Shown here piece by piece: positions 41,945-49,737 of a stretch of DNA of 64,000 nt. How positions within the stretch are numbered: the first letter of the stretch is position 1; the number at the start of each line of letters is the position of its first letter. The DNA comes from Sphingomonas sp. Lineage in GTDB: Bacteria; Pseudomonadota; Alphaproteobacteria; Sphingomonadales; Sphingomonadaceae. The translations under genes and the position numbers were made by a program. The stretch spans positions 62,001-126,000 of the forward strand of contig JAFOMG010000017.1 in the NCBI GenBank assembly GCA_017418975.1, in the 5' to 3' direction. The notes beneath the pieces were generated by a model. It made no database searches and was not told the origin of the DNA. It saw nothing but the letters and a program-made list of their open reading frames with translations.

Positions 41945-43098
41945 ACCGCATCGTCACGCGCGTCTGGCTGCTTGCCGGCATGATGACGCTCATCACGATC
42001 GTGATGAGCGTCGCCGTCTATTACGGCGCCACCGTCCTCCGGCTCCACCAGATCGGCGACAGCATGCCGCCCAAGGCGCGCGCGGAGTTCGAGCGGCTGG
42101 TCCGCACGGGGCAGACCGACAGCGATCGGTTCTTCGATCTCCACGAGCAATATTCGGGCGCGCTCATCCTGCCGAGCGACTGGCTGTTCCTGGCATTGAT
42201 CGGCATCGTCTCGACCAGCGTCGGCGGCGGCATCGCCTATGTCTTCGCGCGCCGGATCAGCGCGCCGATCAGCGCGGTCAGCCTTGCCGCGAGCCAGGTG
42301 GCGGAGGGCGAGCGCGGCGTGCGGGTGGCGGCGGCGGGCCTGGCTGGGGAGACCGCGGAGCTGGTCGACAGCTTCAACCGGATGGCCGCCGACCTCGAGG
42401 CCTATGAGCGCGAGCGCAAGATCCTGACCGCCGGCATCGCGCACGAGCTGCGCACGCCGCTCACCATCCTCAAGGGGCGCCTCCACGGGCTGAGCGACGG
42501 CTTCATCGATCCGAGCACGGACGAGCCGGAGCGCCTGCTGCGCCAGGTCGAGCAATTGTCGCGTATCGTCGAGGATCTTCGCACGCTGGCCCATGCCGAT
42601 GCCCATGTCCTCGAACTGGATCTGCGAGTGATCGACCTCGCCCGGGTCGTCCAGCTCGCGATCCTCGACCTTGGCCCGGAGGCCGAGGCGGCGGGGCTGA
42701 CGATCGGCGAGGCCTGCCGGCCCGTACGGGTCCGGGCAGACCCCGTGCGGATGCGCCAGGTCGCGATGAACCTCATCAGCAACGCCATCCGCCACGGCGC
42801 GGACGGCGAGCGGATCGAAGTGGCGGTGATGATCGAGGGCGGCGGCGCCGTCCTTCGCGTTTCCGACGAGGGCAGGGGCTTTGAGGAAGGCGACGAGCAC
42901 CGCCTGTTCATGCCCTTCTGGCGAGCGGCAAGATCCCAGGTCGCGGTGCGATCCGGCAGCGGCCTTGGGCTGGCGCTCACCGCGAAGCTGGTCGAGGCGC
43001 ATGGCGGACGCATCGTCGCGGCGAACCGATCCGATCGCTCGGGGGCGTGCTTCATCGTCCATCTGCCGCTGCACGACGGATCGTCGGGCGCCGGCTAG
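41929..43098 (+). CDS. Sensor histidine kinase, partner of the OmpR-type regulator
   Basis: A 389-residue inner-membrane kinase. Two transmembrane helices (about 11-33 and 85-107) enclose a short periplasmic loop of about 50 residues. HAMP (about 105-160, ending SFNRMAADLEAYE), a dimerisation H-box with His172 in GIAHELRTPLTILKGR, an N-box MNLISNAIRHGADGE and G-boxes VSDEGRGFEE and GSGLGLALTAKLVEAHGG follow. The likely start is GTG at 41929, overlapping the regulator's end by 16 nt, which removes a lead of 15 residues with no membrane features. The signal it senses is unknown; envelope stress is plausible next to RND genes. Confidence 0.9.
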   Translation: MARALNRIVTRVWLLAGMMTLITIVMSVAVYYGATVLRLHQIGDSMPPKARAEFERLVRTGQTDSDRFFDLHEQYSGALILPSDWLFLALIGIVSTSVGGGIAYVFARRISAPISAVSLAASQVAEGERGVRVAAAGLAGETAELVDSFNRMAADLEAYERERKILTAGIAHELRTPLTILKGRLHGLSDGFIDPSTDEPERLLRQVEQLSRIVEDLRTLAHADAHVLELDLRVIDLARVVQLAILDLGPEAEAAGLTIGEACRPVRVRADPVRMRQVAMNLISNAIRHGADGERIEVAVMIEGGGAVLRVSDEGRGFEEGDEHRLFMPFWRAARSQVAVRSGSGLGLALTAKLVEAHGGRIVAANRSDRSGACFIVHLPLHDGSSGAG

Positions 43099-43150
43099 AG
43101 TGAAAATCCATGTAAATTGTTGATTTACCTGGAGACCGGTAGCGCATTTC

Positions 43151-43176
43151 GCCACCCCCGCTTTCGCGGGGATGGC
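43151..43176. terminator. Bidirectional hairpin between convergent genes
   Basis: GCCA-C-CCCCGC-TTTC-GCGGGG-A-TGGC folds into a long hairpin between the kinase stop and the MFS stop. There is no strong T-run on either side, so it might be a terminator or one of the CCCCGC-TTTC-GCGGGG repeats that I believe recur in sphingomonad genomes. Convergent genes favour the terminator role. Confidence 0.5.
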
Positions 43177-43191
43177 GTATGAGCTCTTAAC

Positions 43192-44544
43192 CTAGTGGAG
43201 CATGATCGCTGCCGGCTCGGCCCGGGGCTGCTGCGGTTTGCGCGCCGCGGCACGGGCGAATGCGCAGAGCGTCGCGTAGCATAGCGCCGGGACGATGAAC
43301 GCCGTCGCATAGCTGCTGCGCTCCGAAACCAGCCCGACGAGCAGGGGCAGCACCGCGCCGCCGACGATGGCGGTGCAGAGCAGGCCCGAGGTCGCTTCCG
43401 CGCTCGCGGTGGAACGCTCGAGCGTGAGCGTGAAGATCACCGGGAACATGATCGAGTTGAATAGGCCGATGCTCAGCGCGACGAAGCCCGCGGTGACGCC
43501 GCCGACAGCGAAGACATAGAGGCACATCGCGGCGGCGATGGCGGTGAACAGCGCCAGCAGGTGGTGCGCCTTGACCTGGGTGAGCAGGACCGAGCCGATC
43601 AGGCGGCCGACCATCGCGCCGCCCCAGTAGAAGGCGACGGCCTTGCCGGCTTCCTGGAGCGAGACGCCCGGAATGCCGTCGCTGCCCATCGCATAGCCGA
43701 GCACCGGCACGCCGAACGCGGCGTCCGAATGGCCCCAGATCGCGTCCGAATTGAGGAACAGCGCCATCTGCGTGCCGATCGCGACCTCGGCACCGACATA
43801 GAGGAAGATGGCGAGACCGCCGAACATCGCCCAGCGCGACGAGAAGGCGTCGGCGACCAGGCTGCCGATTCCCCGGCGCCCGGCCGTGGGGAGCGGCGCC
43901 GCCGCTCCGGCCACCACGCTGCGGCTCAGCCAGAAGAACAGCGTCAGCGCGGCGATTAGTCCGCAGATCCAGAAATAGGCGGAATCGATCCCCGCCAGCG
44001 CGCTTGCGCGGACCTCCTTCGTGACGATCGCTCCTTCCTTCACTTCGATGCCGGCCAGGAACAGATGGGCCCCGAGCAGCGGCCCGATGAACGTCCCGAG
44101 CGAGTTGAAGGTCTGGCTGAGCGTCAGGCGCAGATGGCTATGGCGCGGATCGCCCAGCGCCGCCGCGAGGGGGTTGGCCGCGACCTGCAGGATGGTGATG
44201 CCGCTCGCCAGGATGAAGAGGCCGAGCAGGACCAGCGTGAACATCGCGAGATTGGCGGCCGCGAGCATCACCAGGCATCCGGCGATCATCATGCTCAGCG
44301 CGGCCAGGATGGTCGGGATCGGCTTCAGGCGCGCGAGCAGCGCCGCGGCCGGGAACGACATCACGCCATAGGCTGCGAAAAAGGCGAAAGCCGCCGCCTG
44401 GGCCTGGAAGTCGGTCAAGGTGAAGATGCCCTTCACCGCCGCGACCAGCGGGTCGATCAATGAGGTGATGAACCCCCAGGCGAAAAACAGGCACGTCACG
44501 ATGGCATAGGCCGCCGTCACGCCAACCGATTGCTTCGTCGTCAT
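43192..44544 (-). CDS. FucP-type MFS sugar carrier (N-glycan operon)
   Basis: A 450-residue membrane protein with about 12 helices of the FHS branch. Motifs include YAIVTCLFFAWGFITSLIDPL in helix 1, FFAAYGVMSFPAA in helix 2, ITILQVAANPLAAALGDP in helix 4-5 and LRLTLSQTFNSLGTFIGPL in helix 5. These resemble the glucose/GlcNAc (NagP-like) group more than the fucose carrier at 1033. It is the last gene of the ROK-GH92-CutC-glycosylasparaginase operon, 24 bp past the asparaginase with a GGGGGAGGA ribosome-binding site, and would import a released sugar such as mannose or GlcNAc into the cytoplasm. Specificity is not readable. Confidence 0.88.
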   Translation of the reverse strand: MTTKQSVGVTAAYAIVTCLFFAWGFITSLIDPLVAAVKGIFTLTDFQAQAAAFAFFAAYGVMSFPAAALLARLKPIPTILAALSMMIAGCLVMLAAANLAMFTLVLLGLFILASGITILQVAANPLAAALGDPRHSHLRLTLSQTFNSLGTFIGPLLGAHLFLAGIEVKEGAIVTKEVRASALAGIDSAYFWICGLIAALTLFFWLSRSVVAGAAAPLPTAGRRGIGSLVADAFSSRWAMFGGLAIFLYVGAEVAIGTQMALFLNSDAIWGHSDAAFGVPVLGYAMGSDGIPGVSLQEAGKAVAFYWGGAMVGRLIGSVLLTQVKAHHLLALFTAIAAAMCLYVFAVGGVTAGFVALSIGLFNSIMFPVIFTLTLERSTASAEATSGLLCTAIVGGAVLPLLVGLVSERSSYATAFIVPALCYATLCAFARAAARKPQQPRAEPAAIMLH

Positions 44545-44568
44545 GTATCCTCCCCCGAATTCCTGTTT

Positions 44569-45576
44569 CTAGCGCATGCCGGCCAGGCTGTCGGACGGCA
44601 GCAGCTGGGTTTTGCCGGAGAGCCGGGTCACCGCGTAGGTAAAGCCCGGCATCAGCGCATAAGCGCCCACTTCGCCGGCCGCGCTCAGCGCCAGGAAGCC
44701 GACCTGCATCCCCTGGATGGCATCGCCGCGCAGCCGGGCGATATACTCGACCGCCTCCCGGCAGGCGGCCTGGGGCGAGAGGCCGGCGCGCATCGACGCG
44801 ACCACGCGCGCGGTGCCGACGATGCGGGTCACTTCCTCGCCCACGCCGGTGGAGGCGGCGCCGCCGATGCCGCGCTCGACATAGAGGCCGTGCCCCGCGA
44901 ACGGCGAATCCCCGACGCGGCCGTGCATCTTGTAGGCCATGCCGGACGTCGTGCAGGCGCCCGCCATGCGCCCGTCCGCCGAACGCGCGAGCAGGCCGAG
45001 CGTGTCGTGGTTCAGCGCCGACCCCGGCGGCCCCGGCAGCTGGTTCTCGATATTGGCCTGGGGCTTGTATTGCGCGGTCTTCAGCCATTCGCGCCATGCC
45101 TTTTCGGCCTCGGGCGTCAGCAGCTTCGCCGTCTTCATCCCATGCTCGATCGCAAGGCGCCGCGCGCCTTCGCCCACCAGCATGGTGTGCGGCGTCTTCT
45201 CCATGACCAGCCGGGCGACCGAGATCGCGTGGACGATATCCTCCAGAGCGGCGACCGCGCCGATATGGCCCGCATCGTCCATGATGACGGCGTCCAGCGT
45301 CACTCGCCCGTCGCGGTCGGGATAGCCGCCGAGGCCGACCGAGTGGTTCGCCGGATCCGCCTCCGGCACCCGCGCGCCGGCCTCGACCGCGTCGATCAGC
45401 GACCCGCCCGCGTTGAGACGGGCTAGCGCCGCCGCGTTCGCCGCGGCGCCGAAGTCCCAGGTGGAGACCACCGCGATCGGGTCGCTTCCGCGCACAAAGG
45501 CGGAGCTCGCGCCGGCAAAGGTCGCGGTCGTCACGCCCATGGCCAAGGCGGTACGGCGAGTCACTGCTGTCGTCAT
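44569..45576 (-). CDS. N4-(beta-N-acetylglucosaminyl)-L-asparaginase (glycosylasparaginase)
   Basis: A 335-residue Ntn-hydrolase of the isoaspartyl-peptidase/aspartylglucosaminidase family. The N-terminus MTTAVTRRTALAMG looks Tat-like, so it may act in the periplasm. VVSTWDFGAAANAAA and GGSLIDAVEAG match the glycosylasparaginase alpha-chain. The autocleavage site is before Thr192 in SALNHDTLGLLA, giving a mature beta-chain with Thr nucleophile. HGRVGDSPFAGHGLYVERGIGGAASTGVGEE is the substrate-binding block. It cuts the GlcNAc-Asn bond that remains after GH85 removes the glycan. Its ATG overlaps the second cutC by ATGA. Confidence 0.9.
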   Translation of the reverse strand: MTTAVTRRTALAMGVTTATFAGASSAFVRGSDPIAVVSTWDFGAAANAAALARLNAGGSLIDAVEAGARVPEADPANHSVGLGGYPDRDGRVTLDAVIMDDAGHIGAVAALEDIVHAISVARLVMEKTPHTMLVGEGARRLAIEHGMKTAKLLTPEAEKAWREWLKTAQYKPQANIENQLPGPPGSALNHDTLGLLARSADGRMAGACTTSGMAYKMHGRVGDSPFAGHGLYVERGIGGAASTGVGEEVTRIVGTARVVASMRAGLSPQAACREAVEYIARLRGDAIQGMQVGFLALSAAGEVGAYALMPGFTYAVTRLSGKTQLLPSDSLAGMR

Positions 45577-46295
45577 ACGCTCTCCTCGATGGCGGCGCGC
45601 AGCCGGCGGATCAGGGCTGCGCTGGTTCTGCGCCGGGGACCGGCCGAAAAGCCCATCGCCACGCTGCGTGGATCGGGGCGTCCCGGCTCGCTCGCCGAGC
45701 CGTGCACCTCGCGCACGCCGCTCACGCGCGCGATCCGTGCCACATTGTCGGGAGCGAGGCCCGAGCCGGCGATGACGGACAGCCTGCCGTGCGCCGCGTC
45801 CACCATCCTCGCAAGCGTGAGGGCACCAGCCAGCGCGGTCGCTTCCTGGCCCGAGCTGAGGATCTTGTCGAAGCCCAGCGCGCAGGCTTCCTCGACCGCG
45901 GCGATCGGATCGGGGACGAGGTCGATCGCCCGATGCAGCACCAGGGCGGCATCGCGGGCGACCATGCGAAACCGGGTGAGCGCGCGCGAATCCAGCGTGT
46001 CGTCCGGGCGCAGTGCCCCGACCACCACGCCGGCGGCCCCGAGCGCGAGCGCATGCCGGATATCCTCGGCCATCAGCGCCAGCTCGTCGGTATCATAGAC
46101 GAAGTTTCCGGCGCGCGGCCGGATCATCGCATGGACCGGAATGCCCGTCGCCACGGCGCGTTCGATCAGGGCCGGGGAGGGGGTGAGACCACCCAGCTCG
46201 AGCGCGCTGCACAGCTCGATCCGGTCGGCGCCGCCCATTGCCGCCGCGGCGATGCCCGCGGCATCGTCGACGCAGATCTCGAGCGTGACGGCCAT
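45573..46295 (-). CDS. cutC: CutC-family TIM-barrel protein (second copy)
   Basis: A 240-residue paralogue of the copy at 32649. It has the same motif order: LEICVDDAAGIAAAAMGGADRIELC, ELGGLTPSPALIERAV, HAMIRPRAGNFVYD, LVLHRAIDLVPDP, GFDKILSSGQE and SVIAGSGLAPDNVARI. No signal peptide. It overlaps GH92 upstream by one base (TGATG) and glycosylasparaginase downstream by ATGA, so it is co-translated with glycan enzymes. The family's copper assignment has weak support; the context here suggests a carbohydrate step. The N-terminal region of the frame upstream of this ATG has no family match, so the start was chosen at 46295. Confidence 0.9.
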   Translation of the reverse strand: MAVTLEICVDDAAGIAAAAMGGADRIELCSALELGGLTPSPALIERAVATGIPVHAMIRPRAGNFVYDTDELALMAEDIRHALALGAAGVVVGALRPDDTLDSRALTRFRMVARDAALVLHRAIDLVPDPIAAVEEACALGFDKILSSGQEATALAGALTLARMVDAAHGRLSVIAGSGLAPDNVARIARVSGVREVHGSASEPGRPDPRSVAMGFSAGPRRRTSAALIRRLRAAIEESV

Positions 46296-48622
46296 CAGCG
46301 CTTGCCCCGGCCGCTCATCGAGAAGGGCGCGGCGCCCGGGCCCGTGCCCCATGCCTGGTTCGGCCGCGGCCCCATCTCGAAGTGCAGCGTGCCGCCGGCC
46401 ATGATCTCGTCATGGCCCAGCCAGGTGCGGTTCAGCGGCCGGCCATTGAGCGTGGCGGACTGGATATAGACGTTCGCGGCGCTGTTTCCCGGAGCATCGA
46501 TGGTGAACGTCCGGCCATTTTCCAGCGCCAGTTCGACATGGCGGAACAGGGGCGAGCCGATCACATATTGGTTCGCTCCCGGCGTCACCGGATAGAAGCC
46601 GAGCGCGCTGAACACATACCAGGCCGAGGTCTGGCCATTGTCCTCGTCGCCCGGATAGCCGTCGGGCGCGCTCGAATAGAGCTTGCGCATCACTTCGCGC
46701 ACCCGCGCCTGCGCCTTCCAGGGCCGGCCGGCATAATTGTAGAGATAGATCATGTGCTGGATCGGCTGGTTGCCATGGGCATAATTGCCCATGTCGACGA
46801 TCTGCATCTCGCGGATCTCATGGATGGTGAAGCCGTAATAGCTGTCGTCGAACTTGGGCGGGCTGTCGAACACGCTGTCCAGCTTCGCGGCAAAGGCCTG
46901 GTCGCCGCCCATCAGCGTAATCAGGCCCTGCACGTCCTGGAACACCGACCAGCTATAATGGAGGCTGTTGCCCTCGGTGAAGGCGTCGCCCCATTTGAGC
47001 GGGTTGAAGGGAGACTGGAAGCTCCCGTCCCGGTTGCGGCCGCGCATCCAGCCGCTCTCGGCATCGAAGAGCTTGCGGTAGTTCTGCGCCCGGCTCGCGA
47101 ACAGGGCGGCGTCGCGGGGCTTGCCGAGCGCCGTCGCGAGCCGCGAGATGGTGAAATCGGCATAGGCATATTCGAGCGTGCGCGCGGCATTCTCGTTGAT
47201 GCCGACATCGTACGGGACGTAGCCGAGCCGGTTGTACCAGTCGACGCCCTCGCGCCCGACCGAGCTGATCGTCTTGCCTTCGCGCGACTTGGGCCGGCCC
47301 TGGTCGGTGTCGGCATTCTTGCGGATCGCTTCGTAGAGCTTGGCGATGTCGAAGCCGCGAATGCCCTTGAGATAGGCGTCGGCGATGTTCACCGCCGAGT
47401 TCGAGCCGATCATCACGTCGCGGTGGCCGGGGCTGGCCCATTCGGGCAGCCAGCCCGATTCGTCATAGGTATTGGCGAGCCCCTGCATGATCTGCCCGTC
47501 AAGCTCGCGGTGCATCAGCGTGAACAGCGGGAAGACCGCGCGGAAAGTGTCCCAGAAGCCGTTGTCGGTGAACATCGGGCCGGGATGCACCTTGCCGTCA
47601 TAGGGGCTGTAGTGGATCGTCCGTCCGCCGGCATCGACTTCGTGGAACATGCGCGGGAAGAGCATGGTGCGATAGAGCGCCGAATAGAATGTGCGCTTCG
47701 CGTCGATGTCCGGGTCTTCCACCTTGTACCGGCCGAGCAGGGCGTTCCACTGGTCCCTGGCCTTGGCCTCGGTGGCTTCGAAGCTGTCCTTGCCGATCTC
47801 GCGATCGAGGTTGAGCGCGGCCTGTTCGGGGCTGACGAAAGAGGAGGCGACGCGAACATGGACCTGCTCGCCCTTGCGCGTCTTGAACCCGATGATCGCC
47901 CCGACATGCTGCCCCTCGGCCTGGGGGACGCCGGGGTTGCGCTTCCAGCCGTCTCCCCAGGTCTCGGCGACGTCGAAATCGCGATCGAACTCGGCGACGA
48001 ACCAATTGTGGAAATTGCCCGGAACGCCGCCATGGTTGTTGCGCGCATAGCCGATGATCCGGCGTTCCCCGGGCAGGATCTTGACCATCGAGCCCATGTC
48101 GAACCCGTCGAGCAGGATCCAGCTCTGCTCGCTCTCGGGGAAGGTGAAGCGGAAATGCGCCGCCCGCGCCGTCGCCGTGACCTGGGCGGTCACGTCGTAA
48201 TCGGCCAGATAGACGCCGTAGCGATAGGGCCGTGCCGTCTCCGCCTTGTGGGAGAACCAGGATTGGCGCTCGTCTTCCTTGAACTTGAGCGGACCGGTGA
48301 GCGCCATCAGCGAGAACGCGCCGTAATCGTTGAGCCAGGGGCTCGGCTGATGGGTCTGCTTGATGCCGCGGATCCTGTGGTCGCCGTAGCGATAGGTCCA
48401 GCCATCGCCCATCTTGTTGGTCATGGGCGTCCAGAAGTTCATGCCCCATGGCACGGCGATCGCCGGATAGGTGTTGCCATAGGATAGTTCGAAGGACGAA
48501 TCGGTCCCGGTGAGCGGGTTGGCGAGATCGGCATAGTCCGGCGCCTGCTGTGCTCCGAGCGGGGCCGGAAGCAGGGCCAGGGCGAGCCCCAGCATATGTA
48601 TCGCAACTCGCCCCATCCGCAT
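46295..48622 (-). CDS. GH92 alpha-mannosidase (second of three)
   Basis: A 775-residue exported GH92 enzyme. From the chosen start the N-terminus MRMGRVAIHMLGLALALLPAPLGAQQ is a good Sec signal, with AAGGA and GGGAG upstream. Starts at GTG 48658 (GTGA overlap with the ROK gene), ATG 48643 or ATG 48616 are possible alternatives. Catalytic-domain features are SSFELSYGNTYPAIAVPWGMNFW, MFTDNGFWDTFRAVFPLFTL, the acid-Glu motif WGDAFTEGNSLHYSW, YAHGNQPIQHMIYLY, and DEDNGQTSAWYVFSALGFYP. The acid residue is intact. It lies between the ROK kinase and cutC and removes alpha-mannose in the periplasm; linkage unknown. Confidence 0.93.
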   Translation of the reverse strand: MRMGRVAIHMLGLALALLPAPLGAQQAPDYADLANPLTGTDSSFELSYGNTYPAIAVPWGMNFWTPMTNKMGDGWTYRYGDHRIRGIKQTHQPSPWLNDYGAFSLMALTGPLKFKEDERQSWFSHKAETARPYRYGVYLADYDVTAQVTATARAAHFRFTFPESEQSWILLDGFDMGSMVKILPGERRIIGYARNNHGGVPGNFHNWFVAEFDRDFDVAETWGDGWKRNPGVPQAEGQHVGAIIGFKTRKGEQVHVRVASSFVSPEQAALNLDREIGKDSFEATEAKARDQWNALLGRYKVEDPDIDAKRTFYSALYRTMLFPRMFHEVDAGGRTIHYSPYDGKVHPGPMFTDNGFWDTFRAVFPLFTLMHRELDGQIMQGLANTYDESGWLPEWASPGHRDVMIGSNSAVNIADAYLKGIRGFDIAKLYEAIRKNADTDQGRPKSREGKTISSVGREGVDWYNRLGYVPYDVGINENAARTLEYAYADFTISRLATALGKPRDAALFASRAQNYRKLFDAESGWMRGRNRDGSFQSPFNPLKWGDAFTEGNSLHYSWSVFQDVQGLITLMGGDQAFAAKLDSVFDSPPKFDDSYYGFTIHEIREMQIVDMGNYAHGNQPIQHMIYLYNYAGRPWKAQARVREVMRKLYSSAPDGYPGDEDNGQTSAWYVFSALGFYPVTPGANQYVIGSPLFRHVELALENGRTFTIDAPGNSAANVYIQSATLNGRPLNRTWLGHDEIMAGGTLHFEMGPRPNQAWGTGPGAAPFSMSGRGKR

Positions 48623-48654
48623 CGTCTCCCTATTCCTTGTCATGGGGCCCTTGC

Positions 48655-49572
48655 TCACCGGCGCGGAAGCCGGGTTCGTGCCTGGGCCCAGAAGGCGGGG
48701 GTGAACATCTGGCCCGCGCCGACGATTGCCGCGTCTTCGGTATTCTCGTGGATCATGATCGGTATCGCCACGTCGTGCACGGCGAGCCCCTGGCGCAGAG
48801 TCGGCGCGAAAAGGTCGAACGCGCCGGCGATGCGCCCGCCGAGCATGATCGTCTCCGCACCGAACCCGCGCGCCCAGGGCGCGACGATCGCGGCGAGGCT
48901 GGCGCCATATTCCGCGAAGACTCCCCGCAGGGCCTCATTCTGCCGCGCCTCGGCGGCCATTCTGGCCACGCTTTCCCAGGGCCGGCCGCTCTGCCTTGCC
49001 GCCTCGGTAAGGAGCCAGCGGGAGGAGACATAGTCATCGGCGATCCCGTGCTTGAACGGCATGTTCCACAGGCATCCGCCGGGAGGCACCGCGCCCGGCT
49101 CTTCCTCGATCACCGGGATGCCACGATCGAGGAACGCCGCGCCGAGCCCGGTGCCGAGCGTGATCGCGAGCACCCGTGCGCTATCCCCCGTCGCGCCCAT
49201 CGCCACGCAGCCGACCGCGAAGGCGGTCGCGTCGTTCAGGAAGCGGATTTCGCGCGAGGCGGGCAGGCGGCGCTGCAGCTCTTCGCGCACATTGACGCCG
49301 TAAAGGCTCTGGAACTTGCCATTGCCCTCGAAAAAGGCGGTGCCGGTGCGATAATCGAACGGGCCCGGCATCGCGATGCCGACGCCGGTGACCTGATCGG
49401 TGTCCGGCGCGATCGTCGTGATCAGGTGCGCCCAGGCATCGAGCAGTTCGGCGCTGGCGGCGCCGCTGCGCGTCTCGCTATGCCGGTAGCTCTTGACGAG
49501 GATCCCGTGCCCCTGCCGGTTCAGCAGCGCGCCGGCGACGTGGTGACCGCCGATATCCAGCCCGACGATCAT
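48655..49572 (-). CDS. ROK-family sugar kinase
   Basis: A 305-residue protein starting directly with the phosphate-binding loop MIVGLDIGGHHVAGALLNRQG and lacking any HTH, so a kinase rather than a NagC-type repressor. Other family features are VGIAMPGPFDYRTG, FLNDATAFAVG with the catalytic Asp, and VLAITLGTGLGAAFLDRG. The zinc-binding CxCGxxGCxE motif usual in many ROK proteins is not evident: the region reads EEPGAVPPGGCLWNMPF. It may phosphorylate mannose, GlcNAc or ManNAc brought in by the operon's carrier. It is the first gene of the operon and is preceded by a TGTAAT-type palindrome at 49627. Confidence 0.85.
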   Translation of the reverse strand: MIVGLDIGGHHVAGALLNRQGHGILVKSYRHSETRSGAASAELLDAWAHLITTIAPDTDQVTGVGIAMPGPFDYRTGTAFFEGNGKFQSLYGVNVREELQRRLPASREIRFLNDATAFAVGCVAMGATGDSARVLAITLGTGLGAAFLDRGIPVIEEEPGAVPPGGCLWNMPFKHGIADDYVSSRWLLTEAARQSGRPWESVARMAAEARQNEALRGVFAEYGASLAAIVAPWARGFGAETIMLGGRIAGAFDLFAPTLRQGLAVHDVAIPIMIHENTEDAAIVGAGQMFTPAFWAQARTRLPRR

Positions 49573-49626
49573 GCCATGCCTCTCCCCCTGGACCCGTTGC
49601 GCCGCGCGATGCGGTCGTTGCACGAA

Positions 49627-49642
49627 ATGTAATCCATTACAT
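49627..49642. promoter_or_regulatory. LacI-type operator upstream of the ROK-GH92 operon
   Basis: ATGTAAT-CC-ATTACAT is an inverted repeat of 7 bp per arm with a 2-bp centre, 55-70 bp before the ROK start and just downstream of the LacI gene. It matches sites at 50851 and 60291. The core differs from the others only at the central CG. Confidence 0.72.
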
Positions 49643-49737
49643 ATCGCGAGGCCAGCCTTATTTGCGGATAGGCGGTCGAAACGGCTGCGCGCGGTGCCCG
49701 GACGGGCTTTCGGCACCATGAGCGGGTGCCGGCGCGT

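Noticed and set aside
48623..48658. Longer GH92 start at GTG 48658
   Set aside because: Overlap with the ROK gene makes it possible, but no ribosome-binding site is visible and the signal peptide is better with the start at 48622. It is kept as an alternative.
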